DNA from: Flavobacterium sp.
Lineage (GTDB): Bacteria; Bacteroidota; Bacteroidia; Flavobacteriales; Flavobacteriaceae
Reading direction: 5' to 3'
Assembly: GCA_027484725.1 (NCBI GenBank)
Contig: JAIXSK010000016.1
Location: 1 to 64,000 of the forward strand
DNA length: 64,000 nt
Shown: piece after piece, positions 7,967-18,112 of the stretch
How positions within the stretch are numbered: the first letter of the stretch is position 1
How the letters are laid out: each line of letters opens with the position of its first letter
Made by a program: the position numbers and the translations under genes
Notes under the pieces: generated by a model
What the model saw: only the letters and a program-made list of their open reading frames with translations
What the model was told of the DNA's origin: nothing
Database searches by the model: none

Positions 7967-8005
7967 AAAGCAGAAATTTGGATTTTTAATTAAATTATTT
8001 GTTGA

Positions 8006-9187
8006 CTAGTATTCATCATATTTGTCTCCGAAAGCAAAACTGAGCGAGAAGCGCAGTGTGTTTTCAAGTGGGTTTTTGACTTTTGAAATCGCAAACAAAT
8101 ACGATACGTCAACTTTGATGGTGTTGTATTTGAAACCGGCTCCGAGCGAAGCAAATCGTCTGGCTCCTTTTTCAGGACTTTCGTTGAAATATCCCAAACG
8201 GAACGCAAAAGAATCTTGATAGCTGTACTCAGTTCCGATGGAGTAGGTAAATTCTTTTAATTCTTCACTGAATCCGTCAGGTGCATCACCGAACGATTTG
8301 AAAACACCTTCAACCCACCCAATTTTGTCATATTCTGCAATAGCTTCGGCTGTTTCGGTGTCATCAATTACACCATTGTTGTTTGAATCTTTTGGCTCGA
8401 TGGGTGTCGGAACTAAAAGTTTATTGACCTCGGCATTTAAGGTTACTTTGTTGTAGTCATCTAAGATGAAGTCAAATCCGGCGCCTATTTTCATGTTTGA
8501 CGGAAGAAAATTGGCTCCTGAATCACCCTGAGATTTGTCGTAATTAATTTTTGGACCTAAATTTTGTAAGTTGAATCCCCAGCGCAGTCTTCCGTTAAAA
8601 CTGTTGAAAGCCATTTCTTCTGATTGGTGAAAACCCGATACGTCAAAGGCAAATGAACTCGCAGCTGCTGAACTTTGACCTTCTGTTGGAATTCTCAAAT
8701 TAGATCGGATAAAACGGCCGGCTACCGACATCGAGAAATAATCACTGAGTTTCAAAGCATAAGAAACATCTAAAGCGTACTCAGCCGGTTTAACGACGTT
8801 TGGTTGGTCATCAACGTTTTGTCTTAATTCAATTTCACCTAAACTAAAGTAGCGAATACTGGCTGCAAAAGCACTTCGATCATTGTATTTGTTGAAATAA
8901 GTAACTTGAGAAAGCGAAATATCATTGACCAATTCAACCAAATAGGGCGTATAGCCAACTGAAAATCCTTGTTTGTCAACAGAAAATGCATATTTGGATG
9001 GATTCCATTGCTGAGAAAAAACATCTGCTGAAGTTGCCACACCGTTATCAGCCATACCTGCTGAACGGGCGTCACCAGCAACTAGTAAAAAAGGCACGCC
9101 GGTAGTAATGACACGCGTAGTGGTGGTTTGAGCAAATGAAAATTGCAGGGTAATTAAACAAAGAATTCCGGCTAAAATCTTTTTCAT
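8006..9187 (-). CDS. porV: Type IX secretion system outer membrane protein PorV
   Basis: ITTGVPFLLVAGDARSAGMADNGVATSADVFSQQWNPSKYAF, typical PorV/LptO; next to PorU-like gene and gldJ. Confidence 0.92.
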   Translation of the reverse strand: MKKILAGILCLITLQFSFAQTTTTRVITTGVPFLLVAGDARSAGMADNGVATSADVFSQQWNPSKYAFSVDKQGFSVGYTPYLVELVNDISLSQVTYFNKYNDRSAFAASIRYFSLGEIELRQNVDDQPNVVKPAEYALDVSYALKLSDYFSMSVAGRFIRSNLRIPTEGQSSAAASSFAFDVSGFHQSEEMAFNSFNGRLRWGFNLQNLGPKINYDKSQGDSGANFLPSNMKIGAGFDFILDDYNKVTLNAEVNKLLVPTPIEPKDSNNNGVIDDTETAEAIAEYDKIGWVEGVFKSFGDAPDGFSEELKEFTYSIGTEYSYQDSFAFRLGYFNESPEKGARRFASLGAGFKYNTIKVDVSYLFAISKVKNPLENTLRFSLSFAFGDKYDEY

Positions 9188-9224
9188 TCTGAATTTTTAA
9201 AAAGTTTACAAATATAGTATTTTA

Positions 9225-12200
9225 TTAAAGTATTACAAGTTTCTCGTATTTTTCTGCTTTTGAATTGCTCAGCAGTGATTTGACAGTAAGCTTGTAAATA
9301 TAGACACCTTTTCCGATTCGGTCTCCAAAATCATCCCGTCCGTCCCAAGTAATACTTCTGGCTAAATTGCCATCGGTGGTGATGGTTTGGTTCTTGGTCC
9401 ATACAATTTTTCCGGTAACGGTTAGTACTTGGACTTGAACTTCTAATGGCTCGAGCGGTTTGTTGTGGTTGAACCAAAATTCAGTATAGCTGGTAAAAGG
9501 ATTTGGGTAATTGAGCACATTGCTCAAGGTCAATGAACTGTCGCCAACCACAATGAATTGTATTTCAGAGGTGACTAAATTATTGTAGACATCCCAAGCT
9601 TTGAATAATAGCGTATGCAAACCTGGTTTTAGATTTCTGAAAGGAAATTTAACTTTGCCAATTTTATAATTATCCAAAGCAGTTTCATAGTAATCGTTGA
9701 GTTTGTATGGGTTGGTTTCGTCACCGTCTAAAATGGCCACAATGTCATGACCAATACCGCTGGCAGTGTTGATGCCGTTTTCATCTTCAAGAAATGCCAA
9801 AAACAAAGGAGATTGATTGGTTATGCCTCCTGAAATAAAACTTTCGTCATTCATGTATAATTTAACCTTGGGTGGGGTATTGTCGGTGGCTGCATTCGGG
9901 TTGATTCCTCCGATTCTGATAGAGGTATTGTAACCTGTTTTATCAAAATTCAAACTGTTTTGTTTGGCATAAAAACTAATTTTCCCGTTTCCAATCGGAA
10001 TACTGATGTCTCTTGGAACTACAAAGCCAAATTCAAATTGTCCGTTGCTAACTGTTGCGTTTCCTCTAAAAATGGTTTCTCCTAAAGTATTGAAATTTAT
10101 AGGTGGGCTATTACCGTCATTGTTAAGAGTGGTTCGGACAATTTTTTTATCAAAAATATTGATCAATAATTCACCATTGTATTGGTTTAAAGGTTGGTTG
10201 TTTTCATCGGTAATTTCACCCGCAAGTTTTACATAAGCCAATGATTTGAAATCATCAACAGCCGTTGCTCCTGTAATAGATACATCGTTTACTTTGGTTA
10301 AATTAATACGCGGTGACGGAATGGCTAATTTTAGTGCGGGGTCGCCTAAATAGAAAACAATATCTGTTCTTGCTCCAAAATCATTTTTTGCCAATCTAAG
10401 CGCTTCGGCCATAGAAACATATTGGTCTGAACCGTATGAAAATAGGAATTCAGACAACACATCGTTAAAATTCTCACCGGTTGACTGAAAAATCTCTCGC
10501 ACAGTAGTAATCATTGAGATGGCACCGCCTTTAGGATTCCAATAAACATATTCACCCGCAGTTGGTCTGAACGGATTGTCAAATCTTGAAAACTCACAGG
10601 TAATTGTGATGAACAGCGGATATCGGTATCGGTTAGACAAGTTTTGCCCGTCTGATTTTTCCCAAATGCGTTCTTGAGACAAACCATCTTCACCGCCATG
10701 CCCCAAATAATTCACCATGAGGGCTCCTTTTTCAAAAAAGTCAAAAACATCTTTACGGGCTTTCGGGTAGCGACTTCCACCAGCAGAAGTTTCTTGTACA
10801 TAAGAGTCTAAAAGCACTTTTTCATAGTTCAAAAATGGCTTTTGCCCCACAATAGTTTCAGCCATATTGTTGATTCGCCCCTGAAGCGAGCTGTCGCTGT
10901 CTTTATCAGCATCGTCTGCGATAACAACAATATTATTTCGCCAACTTCCGTATGATTTCAAGTCTTTGTATTCAATAACTTTATTGACCAATTCTGCGGC
11001 TTGAGTGGTGTTGTTGGCAATCATTCTTCCTACGGCAATATCAATTTGTCCTGTTTTAACCGGATAAGATGAATCTAAATTTCCTTCGTTGTCATCCATA
11101 AGTCCAAAAAAATCGTCGCAAGCAAATGAACTTGGGTCAACGCTATAGCTGTTCAAGGCATGGTAAATCGGGACAATGTTGGCCGCTATCGAAATTCGAT
11201 TTTTAAAATCGTAAGAAGCATCGCCAAAGAGATTGACGTATTTGACGCGTTTGTCATCAGCCGATGCATTTAAATAGACATATCGGATGAAATTTCTAAT
11301 AGCAGCTACATCTTGTTTTCCGGAGGAAAATTCTTGATAAATAGATTCAAGAGTAACCACTTTTGCATTGAGTTGGCTATCCGTTTTGTGAAAATTTGCC
11401 AGTTTTTCGGCTTGGGATTTTAAGAAATTAGGGGTGATGATGAGATAATCAACATCTTCAAACTGACCTTGATTGTTTTTGAAGATGGTGCCTTTGAGAT
11501 TTTGATTGGCTACACGAGTTCTCGATTCGGTGCTTGGAGTGTAATAGTCATTGGCATCAACAGCAATGAATTTTTTGTCCGAGCCCAAAACTGACTTAAA
11601 CGTAAAAGTACTTTGGTTGTTGTTGACGGCTTGTTTTACATTGTAGATATCTGTAATGTCCCAAACTTTTTTAATGTTTGCTGCATTACTTATTTGATAT
11701 TCGCCAATTTGACTACTGTTGGCTGGAGTGTCATATTGAAAAGCAAATTGTTGGTTGTACCCGATTAGATTTCTCTTTGATTTAAGCAAAATATAGTCGA
11801 GAAAACCTTTTGAATCAGGAACCCCGTTGTTGTTGTAGGTCAGCGTGATGCGAATGTTTTCTGAGGCTGTAATGTTGGTGTTTAAAACAGACCAATCAGC
11901 TTTGCTTGAGCCGCCAATTGCTGAAAAGTTGATTGTTCCAACAGATTCATTATTTGCTTTTACTTCAAGCGAAGTTGTGGTCGATGAAATAGCAGCGGCA
12001 TATACATATAAATTTACTGGATTTGCGGTTACAACATTTGGCAATCTAAAGTCAAAGCTCTGTTCTTCGGTAAAATCAAATTGTTCGCCAAACCATCTTC
12101 TGCCCAATCGCGCTATGTTTACCAAATCTTTTTCGTAGTACTGATAACTGTCAAACTGCGTAATGGTTACGTCAGCCGGGGCATTGGGCTGTGTCATATT

Positions 12201-13061
12201 GGTTATTCTTTTGCCGTCATTGCCTTCAACATGCACATAGTAATAAGATTTTGAATCATATAAATTGTTGGTGGTTTGGTTCTCCGGATTCCACTGATCA
12301 ACTCCCTCTCCGTAGAAAAGAACGTAATCAGAATCGTTAAACACACCATCGTCTTCTCCAACCACTTCAATGGCATTTTCAGCCAAGTCAATCGGGTAAT
12401 AATCTCCGTTTTTGAGTGGTAGCATTCGACCGCCATTTCCGTATATTTTTATTTTTTTAGGATCAACGCCTTCTACATTAGCGCCTAAACTTCTCAAAAA
12501 ATCTTTGGTTAATTTGTAAACTCCCGATTTGGTTATGTAAAATCGATACCAATTTCCCGAAGATAAAACAGAATTTGATACAGGGGTATATTCAGAATTT
12601 GCAGTCAATCTTTTTGCGGCAGTCAAAGCTTTTAATTGGTAACTAAAAGATTTTAACCTTTTAAACCCCGAACCGTCTTTGATGATAGGGTTTAATGACA
12701 ATTGAGCAGACAAAACACCTCGGGCATTCGCATTGTTGATTTTTGCATTGATTTGGTTGGTCAGCGCAGCAACAGATAAATCGCCCAACTGATCTGAGGT
12801 GATGTTCTCAAAAACAACATTCGATAGTTCTACTGCTTCTTCATCAATCAGGGCATTGGTTTTAATACCCAAACAGAAAAATACTTGACCCTTGTAGGTG
12901 TCGAGTTGGAAGTTTTTCGGATTGAATTGCGGTGTAATAAATTTGGTTTCGCCAATATTAACTGCGGTTTTCTCAGACCATTGAAGAGAAACATCACCTT
13001 TTAATTGGCCAAAAATTACACTGCTTAACAATATGGTGTATAGAGTTAATAACTTTTTCAT
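9225..13061 (-). CDS. porU: Type IX secretion system sortase PorU (C25 gingipain-like)
   Basis: Very large C25-type protein (NYLGHGGEDGLSQERIW...ITITCEFSRFD) with T9SS-type C-terminus. Likely start MKKLLTLYTILL at 13061; the ORF track extends to 13136. Confidence 0.92.
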   Translation of the reverse strand: MKKLLTLYTILLSSVIFGQLKGDVSLQWSEKTAVNIGETKFITPQFNPKNFQLDTYKGQVFFCLGIKTNALIDEEAVELSNVVFENITSDQLGDLSVAALTNQINAKINNANARGVLSAQLSLNPIIKDGSGFKRLKSFSYQLKALTAAKRLTANSEYTPVSNSVLSSGNWYRFYITKSGVYKLTKDFLRSLGANVEGVDPKKIKIYGNGGRMLPLKNGDYYPIDLAENAIEVVGEDDGVFNDSDYVLFYGEGVDQWNPENQTTNNLYDSKSYYYVHVEGNDGKRITNMTQPNAPADVTITQFDSYQYYEKDLVNIARLGRRWFGEQFDFTEEQSFDFRLPNVVTANPVNLYVYAAAISSTTTSLEVKANNESVGTINFSAIGGSSKADWSVLNTNITASENIRITLTYNNNGVPDSKGFLDYILLKSKRNLIGYNQQFAFQYDTPANSSQIGEYQISNAANIKKVWDITDIYNVKQAVNNNQSTFTFKSVLGSDKKFIAVDANDYYTPSTESRTRVANQNLKGTIFKNNQGQFEDVDYLIITPNFLKSQAEKLANFHKTDSQLNAKVVTLESIYQEFSSGKQDVAAIRNFIRYVYLNASADDKRVKYVNLFGDASYDFKNRISIAANIVPIYHALNSYSVDPSSFACDDFFGLMDDNEGNLDSSYPVKTGQIDIAVGRMIANNTTQAAELVNKVIEYKDLKSYGSWRNNIVVIADDADKDSDSSLQGRINNMAETIVGQKPFLNYEKVLLDSYVQETSAGGSRYPKARKDVFDFFEKGALMVNYLGHGGEDGLSQERIWEKSDGQNLSNRYRYPLFITITCEFSRFDNPFRPTAGEYVYWNPKGGAISMITTVREIFQSTGENFNDVLSEFLFSYGSDQYVSMAEALRLAKNDFGARTDIVFYLGDPALKLAIPSPRINLTKVNDVSITGATAVDDFKSLAYVKLAGEITDENNQPLNQYNGELLINIFDKKIVRTTLNNDGNSPPINFNTLGETIFRGNATVSNGQFEFGFVVPRDISIPIGNGKISFYAKQNSLNFDKTGYNTSIRIGGINPNAATDNTPPKVKLYMNDESFISGGITNQSPLFLAFLEDENGINTASGIGHDIVAILDGDETNPYKLNDYYETALDNYKIGKVKFPFRNLKPGLHTLLFKAWDVYNNLVTSEIQFIVVGDSSLTLSNVLNYPNPFTSYTEFWFNHNKPLEPLEVQVQVLTVTGKIVWTKNQTITTDGNLARSITWDGRDDFGDRIGKGVYIYKLTVKSLLSNSKAEKYEKLVIL

Positions 13062-13260
13062 CGCAGTTTGAAACGCATTAAGACTTGAATTATTACAAAA
13101 GTTTGTAAAAATAAAATTTTCATGCGCGATTAACAATATCAGTAATAAATTAACGTTTGTGTGGTTGTATCTGATTTCAGAACAAAAAAAATAAAAAAGG
13201 GCTTGCTATATAAAGGTTAATTCTTATATTGCGCCACAAAATTTATTACCTACTATACGT

Positions 13261-14979
13261 ATGAAACTAAACAAAATTATGACTGTCAGACTCCTAATGT
13301 CAATGATTGTTGTCCTTGGGGTAGCTACAGGTTGTAGTAAGAAGTCGAACGCAAAAAATACTTCGTCGGCTACGGGTTGGAAGATCAACGATAAAAAAGG
13401 CGGCTTCCAATATGCTTCTAATTTCAAGAAGCAAGAAACCGGACCAGGCTTGGTAATGGTAGAAGGAGGAACTTTTACTATGGGTAAAGTTCAGGATGAC
13501 GTGATGCACGACTGGAACAATACCCCTAATCAGCAACACGTGCAGTCATTCTACATGGATGAAACCGAGGTAACCAATTTGATGTACATGGAGTACCTAG
13601 ATTGGTTGAAACGCGTGTTCCCTCCGGATCAAGAAAACTATAAAAATATCTACGAAGGAGCTTCTCCAGATACCCTTGTTTGGAGAAATCGCTTAGGATA
13701 CAACGAAACCATGACCAATAACTACCTCAGACATCCGGCTTATGCTAATTATCCGGTAGTAGGAGTCAATTGGATTCAAGCTGTTGAGTTCAGTAAATGG
13801 AGAACAGACCGTGTAAACGAAAATGTCTTGGAGCGAGAAGGGTTTCTCAAAAAAGATGCAAAGGTTACCGAGGTCAGCGCTGATAAAACTTTCAGCACCG
13901 AAACCTATTTGAACCAACCAACCAAAGCTTTTGGCGGAGATGAAAAAGTAATTCTCAAAGGTCGTAAAAATTCAAAAGCCAAGCCAACCAAAACCAAAGG
14001 AACTAAAGATCAACCTGCGGCAGAATCTGCACAAAAAAATGTATATGCACAAAGATCTTCTGGTTTGATTTTACCTGAGTATCGTTTACCTACCGAAGCA
14101 GAGTGGGAATACGCAGCTGCAGCAGATGTAGGTCAACGCGAATACAACATCTACAGAGGTCAAAAGAAATATCCATGGTCAGGAACCTATACACGTTCAG
14201 GCAAACGCAAAGTGCGCGGTGACCAATTGGCTAACTTCAAACAAGGAAAAGGTGACTACGGTGGAATTGCCGGATGGTCAGATGACGGTGCTGATATTAC
14301 CAATGCGGTCAAATCATATCCGCCAAATGATTTTGGTTTGTATGACATGGCAGGTAACGTAGCAGAATGGGTAGCGGATGTTTACAGACCTATTGTTGAT
14401 GATGAAGCCAGTGATTTTAACTACTACAGAGGTAACGTTTACACCAAAAACAAAATTGGCGAAGACGGAAAAGCCGAGTTGGTTACCGGAGAAACTCAAG
14501 TCTTTGATACTTTGGCCAACGGACGCGTCATGGCGCGTAATTATCCGGGTCAATTAGCCCAAGTACCGGTAGACGAAAAAGAAACTTACCTCAGACAAAA
14601 CTTTGACAAGAGTGATGAGCGTAACTACCGCGATGGAGACAAACAATCAACGCGTTATTTTAAATTCGGAAATTCTGAAGAAGAAGACGGTAAAAACAAA
14701 ACCCAACAAAGAATGTATGATTCTCCGGTACACAATGTAACGGTGGATAGTTTGGGTAATATGGTTAGAAAATATGACAAGTCGAGCAAAAGAACAACTT
14801 TAGTAAATGACAACGTTCGTGTGTACAAAGGAGGTTCATGGAGAGACAGAGCTTATTGGTTAGATCCTGCACAAAGAAGATACTTCCCGCAAGATATGGC
14901 TACTGACTACATTGGATTCCGTTGTGCTATGTCAAGAGTAGGTCCTAAAGCAGACAAAAAGAAAAGACCAAGAAACTAA
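13261..14979 (+). CDS. gldJ: Gliding motility lipoprotein GldJ (SUMF1/FGE-sulfatase-like fold)
   Basis: Lipobox GVATGCSKK; MVEGGTFTMG, YRLPTEAEWEYAA, VYKGGSWRDRAYWLDPAQRRYFPQDMATDYIGFRCA; divergent from porU/porV. Confidence 0.92.
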   Translation: MKLNKIMTVRLLMSMIVVLGVATGCSKKSNAKNTSSATGWKINDKKGGFQYASNFKKQETGPGLVMVEGGTFTMGKVQDDVMHDWNNTPNQQHVQSFYMDETEVTNLMYMEYLDWLKRVFPPDQENYKNIYEGASPDTLVWRNRLGYNETMTNNYLRHPAYANYPVVGVNWIQAVEFSKWRTDRVNENVLEREGFLKKDAKVTEVSADKTFSTETYLNQPTKAFGGDEKVILKGRKNSKAKPTKTKGTKDQPAAESAQKNVYAQRSSGLILPEYRLPTEAEWEYAAAADVGQREYNIYRGQKKYPWSGTYTRSGKRKVRGDQLANFKQGKGDYGGIAGWSDDGADITNAVKSYPPNDFGLYDMAGNVAEWVADVYRPIVDDEASDFNYYRGNVYTKNKIGEDGKAELVTGETQVFDTLANGRVMARNYPGQLAQVPVDEKETYLRQNFDKSDERNYRDGDKQSTRYFKFGNSEEEDGKNKTQQRMYDSPVHNVTVDSLGNMVRKYDKSSKRTTLVNDNVRVYKGGSWRDRAYWLDPAQRRYFPQDMATDYIGFRCAMSRVGPKADKKKRPRN

Positions 14980-14998
14980 TTACAATATCAATGACCGC

Positions 14999-15027
14999 AA
15001 AAGCCCTACTTCAGGGCTTTTGTTTTT
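14999..15027 (+). terminator. Rho-independent terminator after gldJ
   Basis: aaaagccct-acttc-agggctttt followed by T-rich run. Confidence 0.75.
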
Positions 15028-15037
15028 TCATATCGTT

Positions 15038-16324
15038 ATGAACATTCAAAAAATTCACGAGCTTTTTTTACAATGCTCATCTATATCAACTGATACTCGA
15101 AAAATAGCACCCAACTCTATGTTTGTGGCGCTCAAAGGCGAACGTTTTGACGCCAATACTTTCGCAGCTGAAGCACTTGAAAAAGGGGCTTCTTATGTCA
15201 TCATTGATCATTTAGATTATTATATAGACCAAAGAACAATTTTGGTCTCAGACAGTTTAAAGGCTTTACAAGCATTGGCTCAGTTTCACAGAACTTATCT
15301 CAAATTACCTATTATAGCCCTTACCGGAAGCAATGGCAAAACCACCACCAAAGAACTCACTCATGTGGTACTTTCGCAAAAGTTCAACACCAAAGCAACA
15401 TTAGGCAATCTGAACAATCACATCGGGGTTCCACTTACTTTGTTGTCTTTTGATGCAACTACAGAAATCGGTATTGTTGAAATGGGTGCTAACCACCAAA
15501 ACGAAATTGAATTTTTGTGTGAAATTGCTCGTCCTGATTATGGTTACATTACCAATTTTGGCAAGGCGCACTTAGAAGGTTTTGGCGGCGTTGAAGGGGT
15601 GATTAAAGGCAAAAGTGAAATGTACAATTTTCTCCAGGCGCACAACTGTAAAGTTTTTGTCAACCTTGACGATGCTCTTCAAAACGAAAAAACTTCCCAT
15701 TTAGAACGTTTTGGTTTTTCGCAAAATAGCCTAGATGCTTACCTCAAAATTGACCATATTTCAGCCAATCCACTTGTAAAAGTTAAATTTGAAGACACAC
15801 AAATCAATTCGCATCTCATCGGACTTTACAACGCCAACAACATCTTGGCTGCGGCCACCATCGGAAAGTATTTTGGCGTCAGCAATCAGCAAATAAAAGC
15901 CGCCGTTGAAAGCTACATTCCAGAAAACAATCGCTCACAACTCTTGCAAAAAGGCAGCAACGAAATCATCTTGGATGCCTATAATGCCAATCCGAGCAGT
16001 ATGAAAGTAGCCATCGAGAATTTTATTCAGCTTGACAAATCCAACAAGCTCATGATTTTGGGCGATATGTTTGAGCTGGGTTCAGAAAGTGCTCATGAGC
16101 ATCAGAGCATCGTTGCGTTGGTGGCCGCTCACCCAGAAACCGCCTGTATTTTTGTTGGTAAAGATTTTTCTGCCCATACTATTTCAGCGCCACAGTTGCA
16201 GTTTTTTGCGCATTTTGATGATCTGGCCGCGCACATCCAGACTCAGACTTTTCAAAACCAAACCATCCTGATCAAAGGTTCGCGCGGTATGGCTTTAGAG
16301 CGTTTGTTGCCCTATATTCAGTAG
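15038..16324 (+). CDS. murF: UDP-N-acetylmuramoyl-tripeptide--D-alanyl-D-alanine ligase
   Basis: ALTGSNGKTTTKELTHVVL, GNLNNHIGVPLTLL, EMGANHQNEI, DAYNANPSSM. Start taken at MNIQKIHELF. Confidence 0.94.
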   Translation: MNIQKIHELFLQCSSISTDTRKIAPNSMFVALKGERFDANTFAAEALEKGASYVIIDHLDYYIDQRTILVSDSLKALQALAQFHRTYLKLPIIALTGSNGKTTTKELTHVVLSQKFNTKATLGNLNNHIGVPLTLLSFDATTEIGIVEMGANHQNEIEFLCEIARPDYGYITNFGKAHLEGFGGVEGVIKGKSEMYNFLQAHNCKVFVNLDDALQNEKTSHLERFGFSQNSLDAYLKIDHISANPLVKVKFEDTQINSHLIGLYNANNILAAATIGKYFGVSNQQIKAAVESYIPENNRSQLLQKGSNEIILDAYNANPSSMKVAIENFIQLDKSNKLMILGDMFELGSESAHEHQSIVALVAAHPETACIFVGKDFSAHTISAPQLQFFAHFDDLAAHIQTQTFQNQTILIKGSRGMALERLLPYIQ

Positions 16325-16454
16325 GGCGTTCCCCGAAAATCGGTCGCGAAAACTGCTTTTCAAATCATAAAGTAAGTTGCTCCTGATTTTCGGGTCGGGC
16401 TTTTCGCTGCAAGTCCTCGCTGTGCTGCGGGCTTTTCGCTTCAATCCCTAACGC
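16323..16454 (-). repeat. Dispersed intergenic repeat family 1, copy b
   Basis: gggcgttccccgaaaatcgg...gtcgggcttttcgctgcaagtcctcgctgtgctgcgggcttttcgcttcaatccctaacgc; close match to 50661-50723. Confidence 0.65.
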
Positions 16455-16471
16455 AAACCTATATTCATAAA

Positions 16472-16507
16472 AAAAACGCCTTCCCGAGTAAGAAGGCGTT
16501 TGGTTTT
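16472..16507 (-). terminator. Terminator hairpin after the tRNA-Val pair
   Basis: aaaacgccttc-ccgagtaa-gaaggcgttt with flanking A/T runs. Confidence 0.65.
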
Positions 16508-16511
16508 TTGT

Positions 16512-16584
16512 GGGTCATACTGGAATCGAACCAGTGACTTCTACCCTGTCAAGGTAGCACTCTGAACCGCTGAGTTAATGACCC
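16512..16584 (-). tRNA. tRNA-Val (anticodon GAC)
   Basis: Reverse complement GGGTCATTAACTCAGCGGTTCAGAGTGCTACCTTGACAGGGTAGAAGTCACTGGTTCGATTCCAGTATGACCC folds as a cloverleaf; anticodon loop TTGACAG; T-loop GGTTCGATTCC. Confidence 0.93.
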
Positions 16585-16627
16585 GTTGGCTAAATGAAAA
16601 AAAGCAAGCGGTAAAGCTTGCTTTTGT

Positions 16628-16701
16628 GGGCGATGAGGGGTTCGAACCCCCGACCCCCTCGGTGTAAACGAGGTGCTCTGAACCAGCTGAGCTAATCGCC
16701 C
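16628..16701 (-). tRNA. tRNA-Val (anticodon TAC)
   Basis: Reverse complement GGGCGATTAGCTCAGCTGGTTCAGAGCACCTCGTTTACACCGAGGGGGTCGGGGGTTCGAACCCCTCATCGCCC; anticodon loop TTTACAC. Confidence 0.95.
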
Positions 16702-16721
16702 GTACAGCTTGATTGCGAGTG

Positions 16722-16751
16722 CAAATATAAAGCAAGTTTTGTTATGTGCAA
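16722..16751 (-). promoter_or_regulatory. Bacteroidota-type promoter for the tRNA-Val pair
   Basis: Minus strand TTG-N19-TATATTTG matches the flavobacterial consensus TTG-N17-23-TAnnTTTG, about 20 nt upstream of the tRNA. Confidence 0.6.
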
Positions 16752-16765
16752 ATAAAAAATCAGTT

Positions 16766-17989
16766 TTATTGCAATATTTCTGCAACCACAAAGGTGCTTC
16801 CGCCCACATAAATAAAATCATCCTCATCCGCTTGAACTCTGGCGGCTTGGTAAGCTTCTGAAACTGAGTTGTAGACGTTTCCTTTTAAGTTGAATTTTTC
16901 AGATTCTTGTTGTAAAATGGCGGCATCCAATCCGCGGGGTAAATCGGGTTTGCAGAAATAATATTTTGCTTTTTGCGGCAATAATGGTAAAATTTCAGTC
17001 AAATCTTTGTCATTCACCACGCCCAAAACCAGATGCAATTGTTCGAATTTTTCTTTTTCAATTTGTTGCATCACGATTTTTAAGCCTGCAGCATTGTGCG
17101 CCGTATCACATATAATTTTCGGATGCTCGCTCAGTTGTTGCCATCTGCCTTGCAATCCGGTGTTGTGAACTACATTCATAAAACCATCTGAGATGTTTTC
17201 GTTGGTTAAATGAATGAGTTTCAGGTTTTGTAAAACGCGCAAAGTTTGCAAGGCGGTCTTTTTATTGAACTGCTGATAATTTCCCATTAAGACAGTTTCG
17301 GGCGTTACATCAATCAAATCAGAAGCGTAATAAATGTCTGTATTCGCTAGGTTGGCTTGAGTTGCAAAAATCGTTTTAGTTTCTGGCGTATATTCACCAA
17401 TCACTACCGGAATTTTTGGTTTGATGATGCCCGCTTTTTCTCCGGCTATTTCAGGCAAAGTATTTCCCAAAAAGGGCGTGTGGTCTTTACTAATGTTGGT
17501 AATCACAGAAACCATGGGTGTAATGATGTTGGTGGCGTCTAATCTGCCGCCCATACCCACTTCAACAACTGCAATGTCAACTTTTTCATGTGCAAAATAA
17601 TCAAAGGCCAGCCCAACAGTCATCTCAAAAAAGCTCAATGAATTTTTTTCAAAAAAGGTTTTGTGTTTTGCGATAAAAGCAACAACATAATTTTCAGAAA
17701 TCACTGCTCCGTTGATTTTGATACGCTCGCGAAAATCTATTAAATGCGGCGAAGTATACAAACCTACCCGATAACCTGCTTCTTGTAAAACTGAGGCGAG
17801 TAGGTGTGAGGTAGAGCCTTTTCCGTTGGTACCGGCCACATGAATACATTTGAGTTTTTGCTCCGGATGTTCCAAATGTTCAGACAAAGCCCGAATATTG
17901 TGCAAATCTTTTCTGTAAGCCGAAGCGCCTTGTTGTTGGTACATCGGCAATTGCGCAAACATCCATTGTACGGTATCGTTGTAGTTCAT
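16766..17989 (-). CDS. folC: Bifunctional folylpolyglutamate synthase/dihydrofolate synthase
   Basis: HVAGTNGKGSTSHLLASVLQEAGYRVGLYTSPHLIDFRERI; GGRLDATNII; DTAHNAAG. Confidence 0.94.
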   Translation of the reverse strand: MNYNDTVQWMFAQLPMYQQQGASAYRKDLHNIRALSEHLEHPEQKLKCIHVAGTNGKGSTSHLLASVLQEAGYRVGLYTSPHLIDFRERIKINGAVISENYVVAFIAKHKTFFEKNSLSFFEMTVGLAFDYFAHEKVDIAVVEVGMGGRLDATNIITPMVSVITNISKDHTPFLGNTLPEIAGEKAGIIKPKIPVVIGEYTPETKTIFATQANLANTDIYYASDLIDVTPETVLMGNYQQFNKKTALQTLRVLQNLKLIHLTNENISDGFMNVVHNTGLQGRWQQLSEHPKIICDTAHNAAGLKIVMQQIEKEKFEQLHLVLGVVNDKDLTEILPLLPQKAKYYFCKPDLPRGLDAAILQQESEKFNLKGNVYNSVSEAYQAARVQADEDDFIYVGGSTFVVAEILQ

Positions 17990-18112
17990 TACTTTCTTAA
18001 TAAATTATTTTAGGGCAAAATATTTTCAGGAATTTTTAGTTTAATATTGTATTCATCGCTTAGTCGATGCAAAGGTCAAACTATTTAATTTAAAGTCAAA
18101 ATTCAATCTTCT

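Noticed and set aside
14800-14979. GldJ C-terminus (FGE-like fold, ...YIGFRCA) as a second DGR target
   Set aside because: Similar fold-level layout only; no nucleotide similarity to TR, and it is a conserved gliding gene.
16541-16827. ORFs 16541..16735 and 16549..16827 on the minus strand
   Set aside because: They run through two tRNA-Val genes; spurious.
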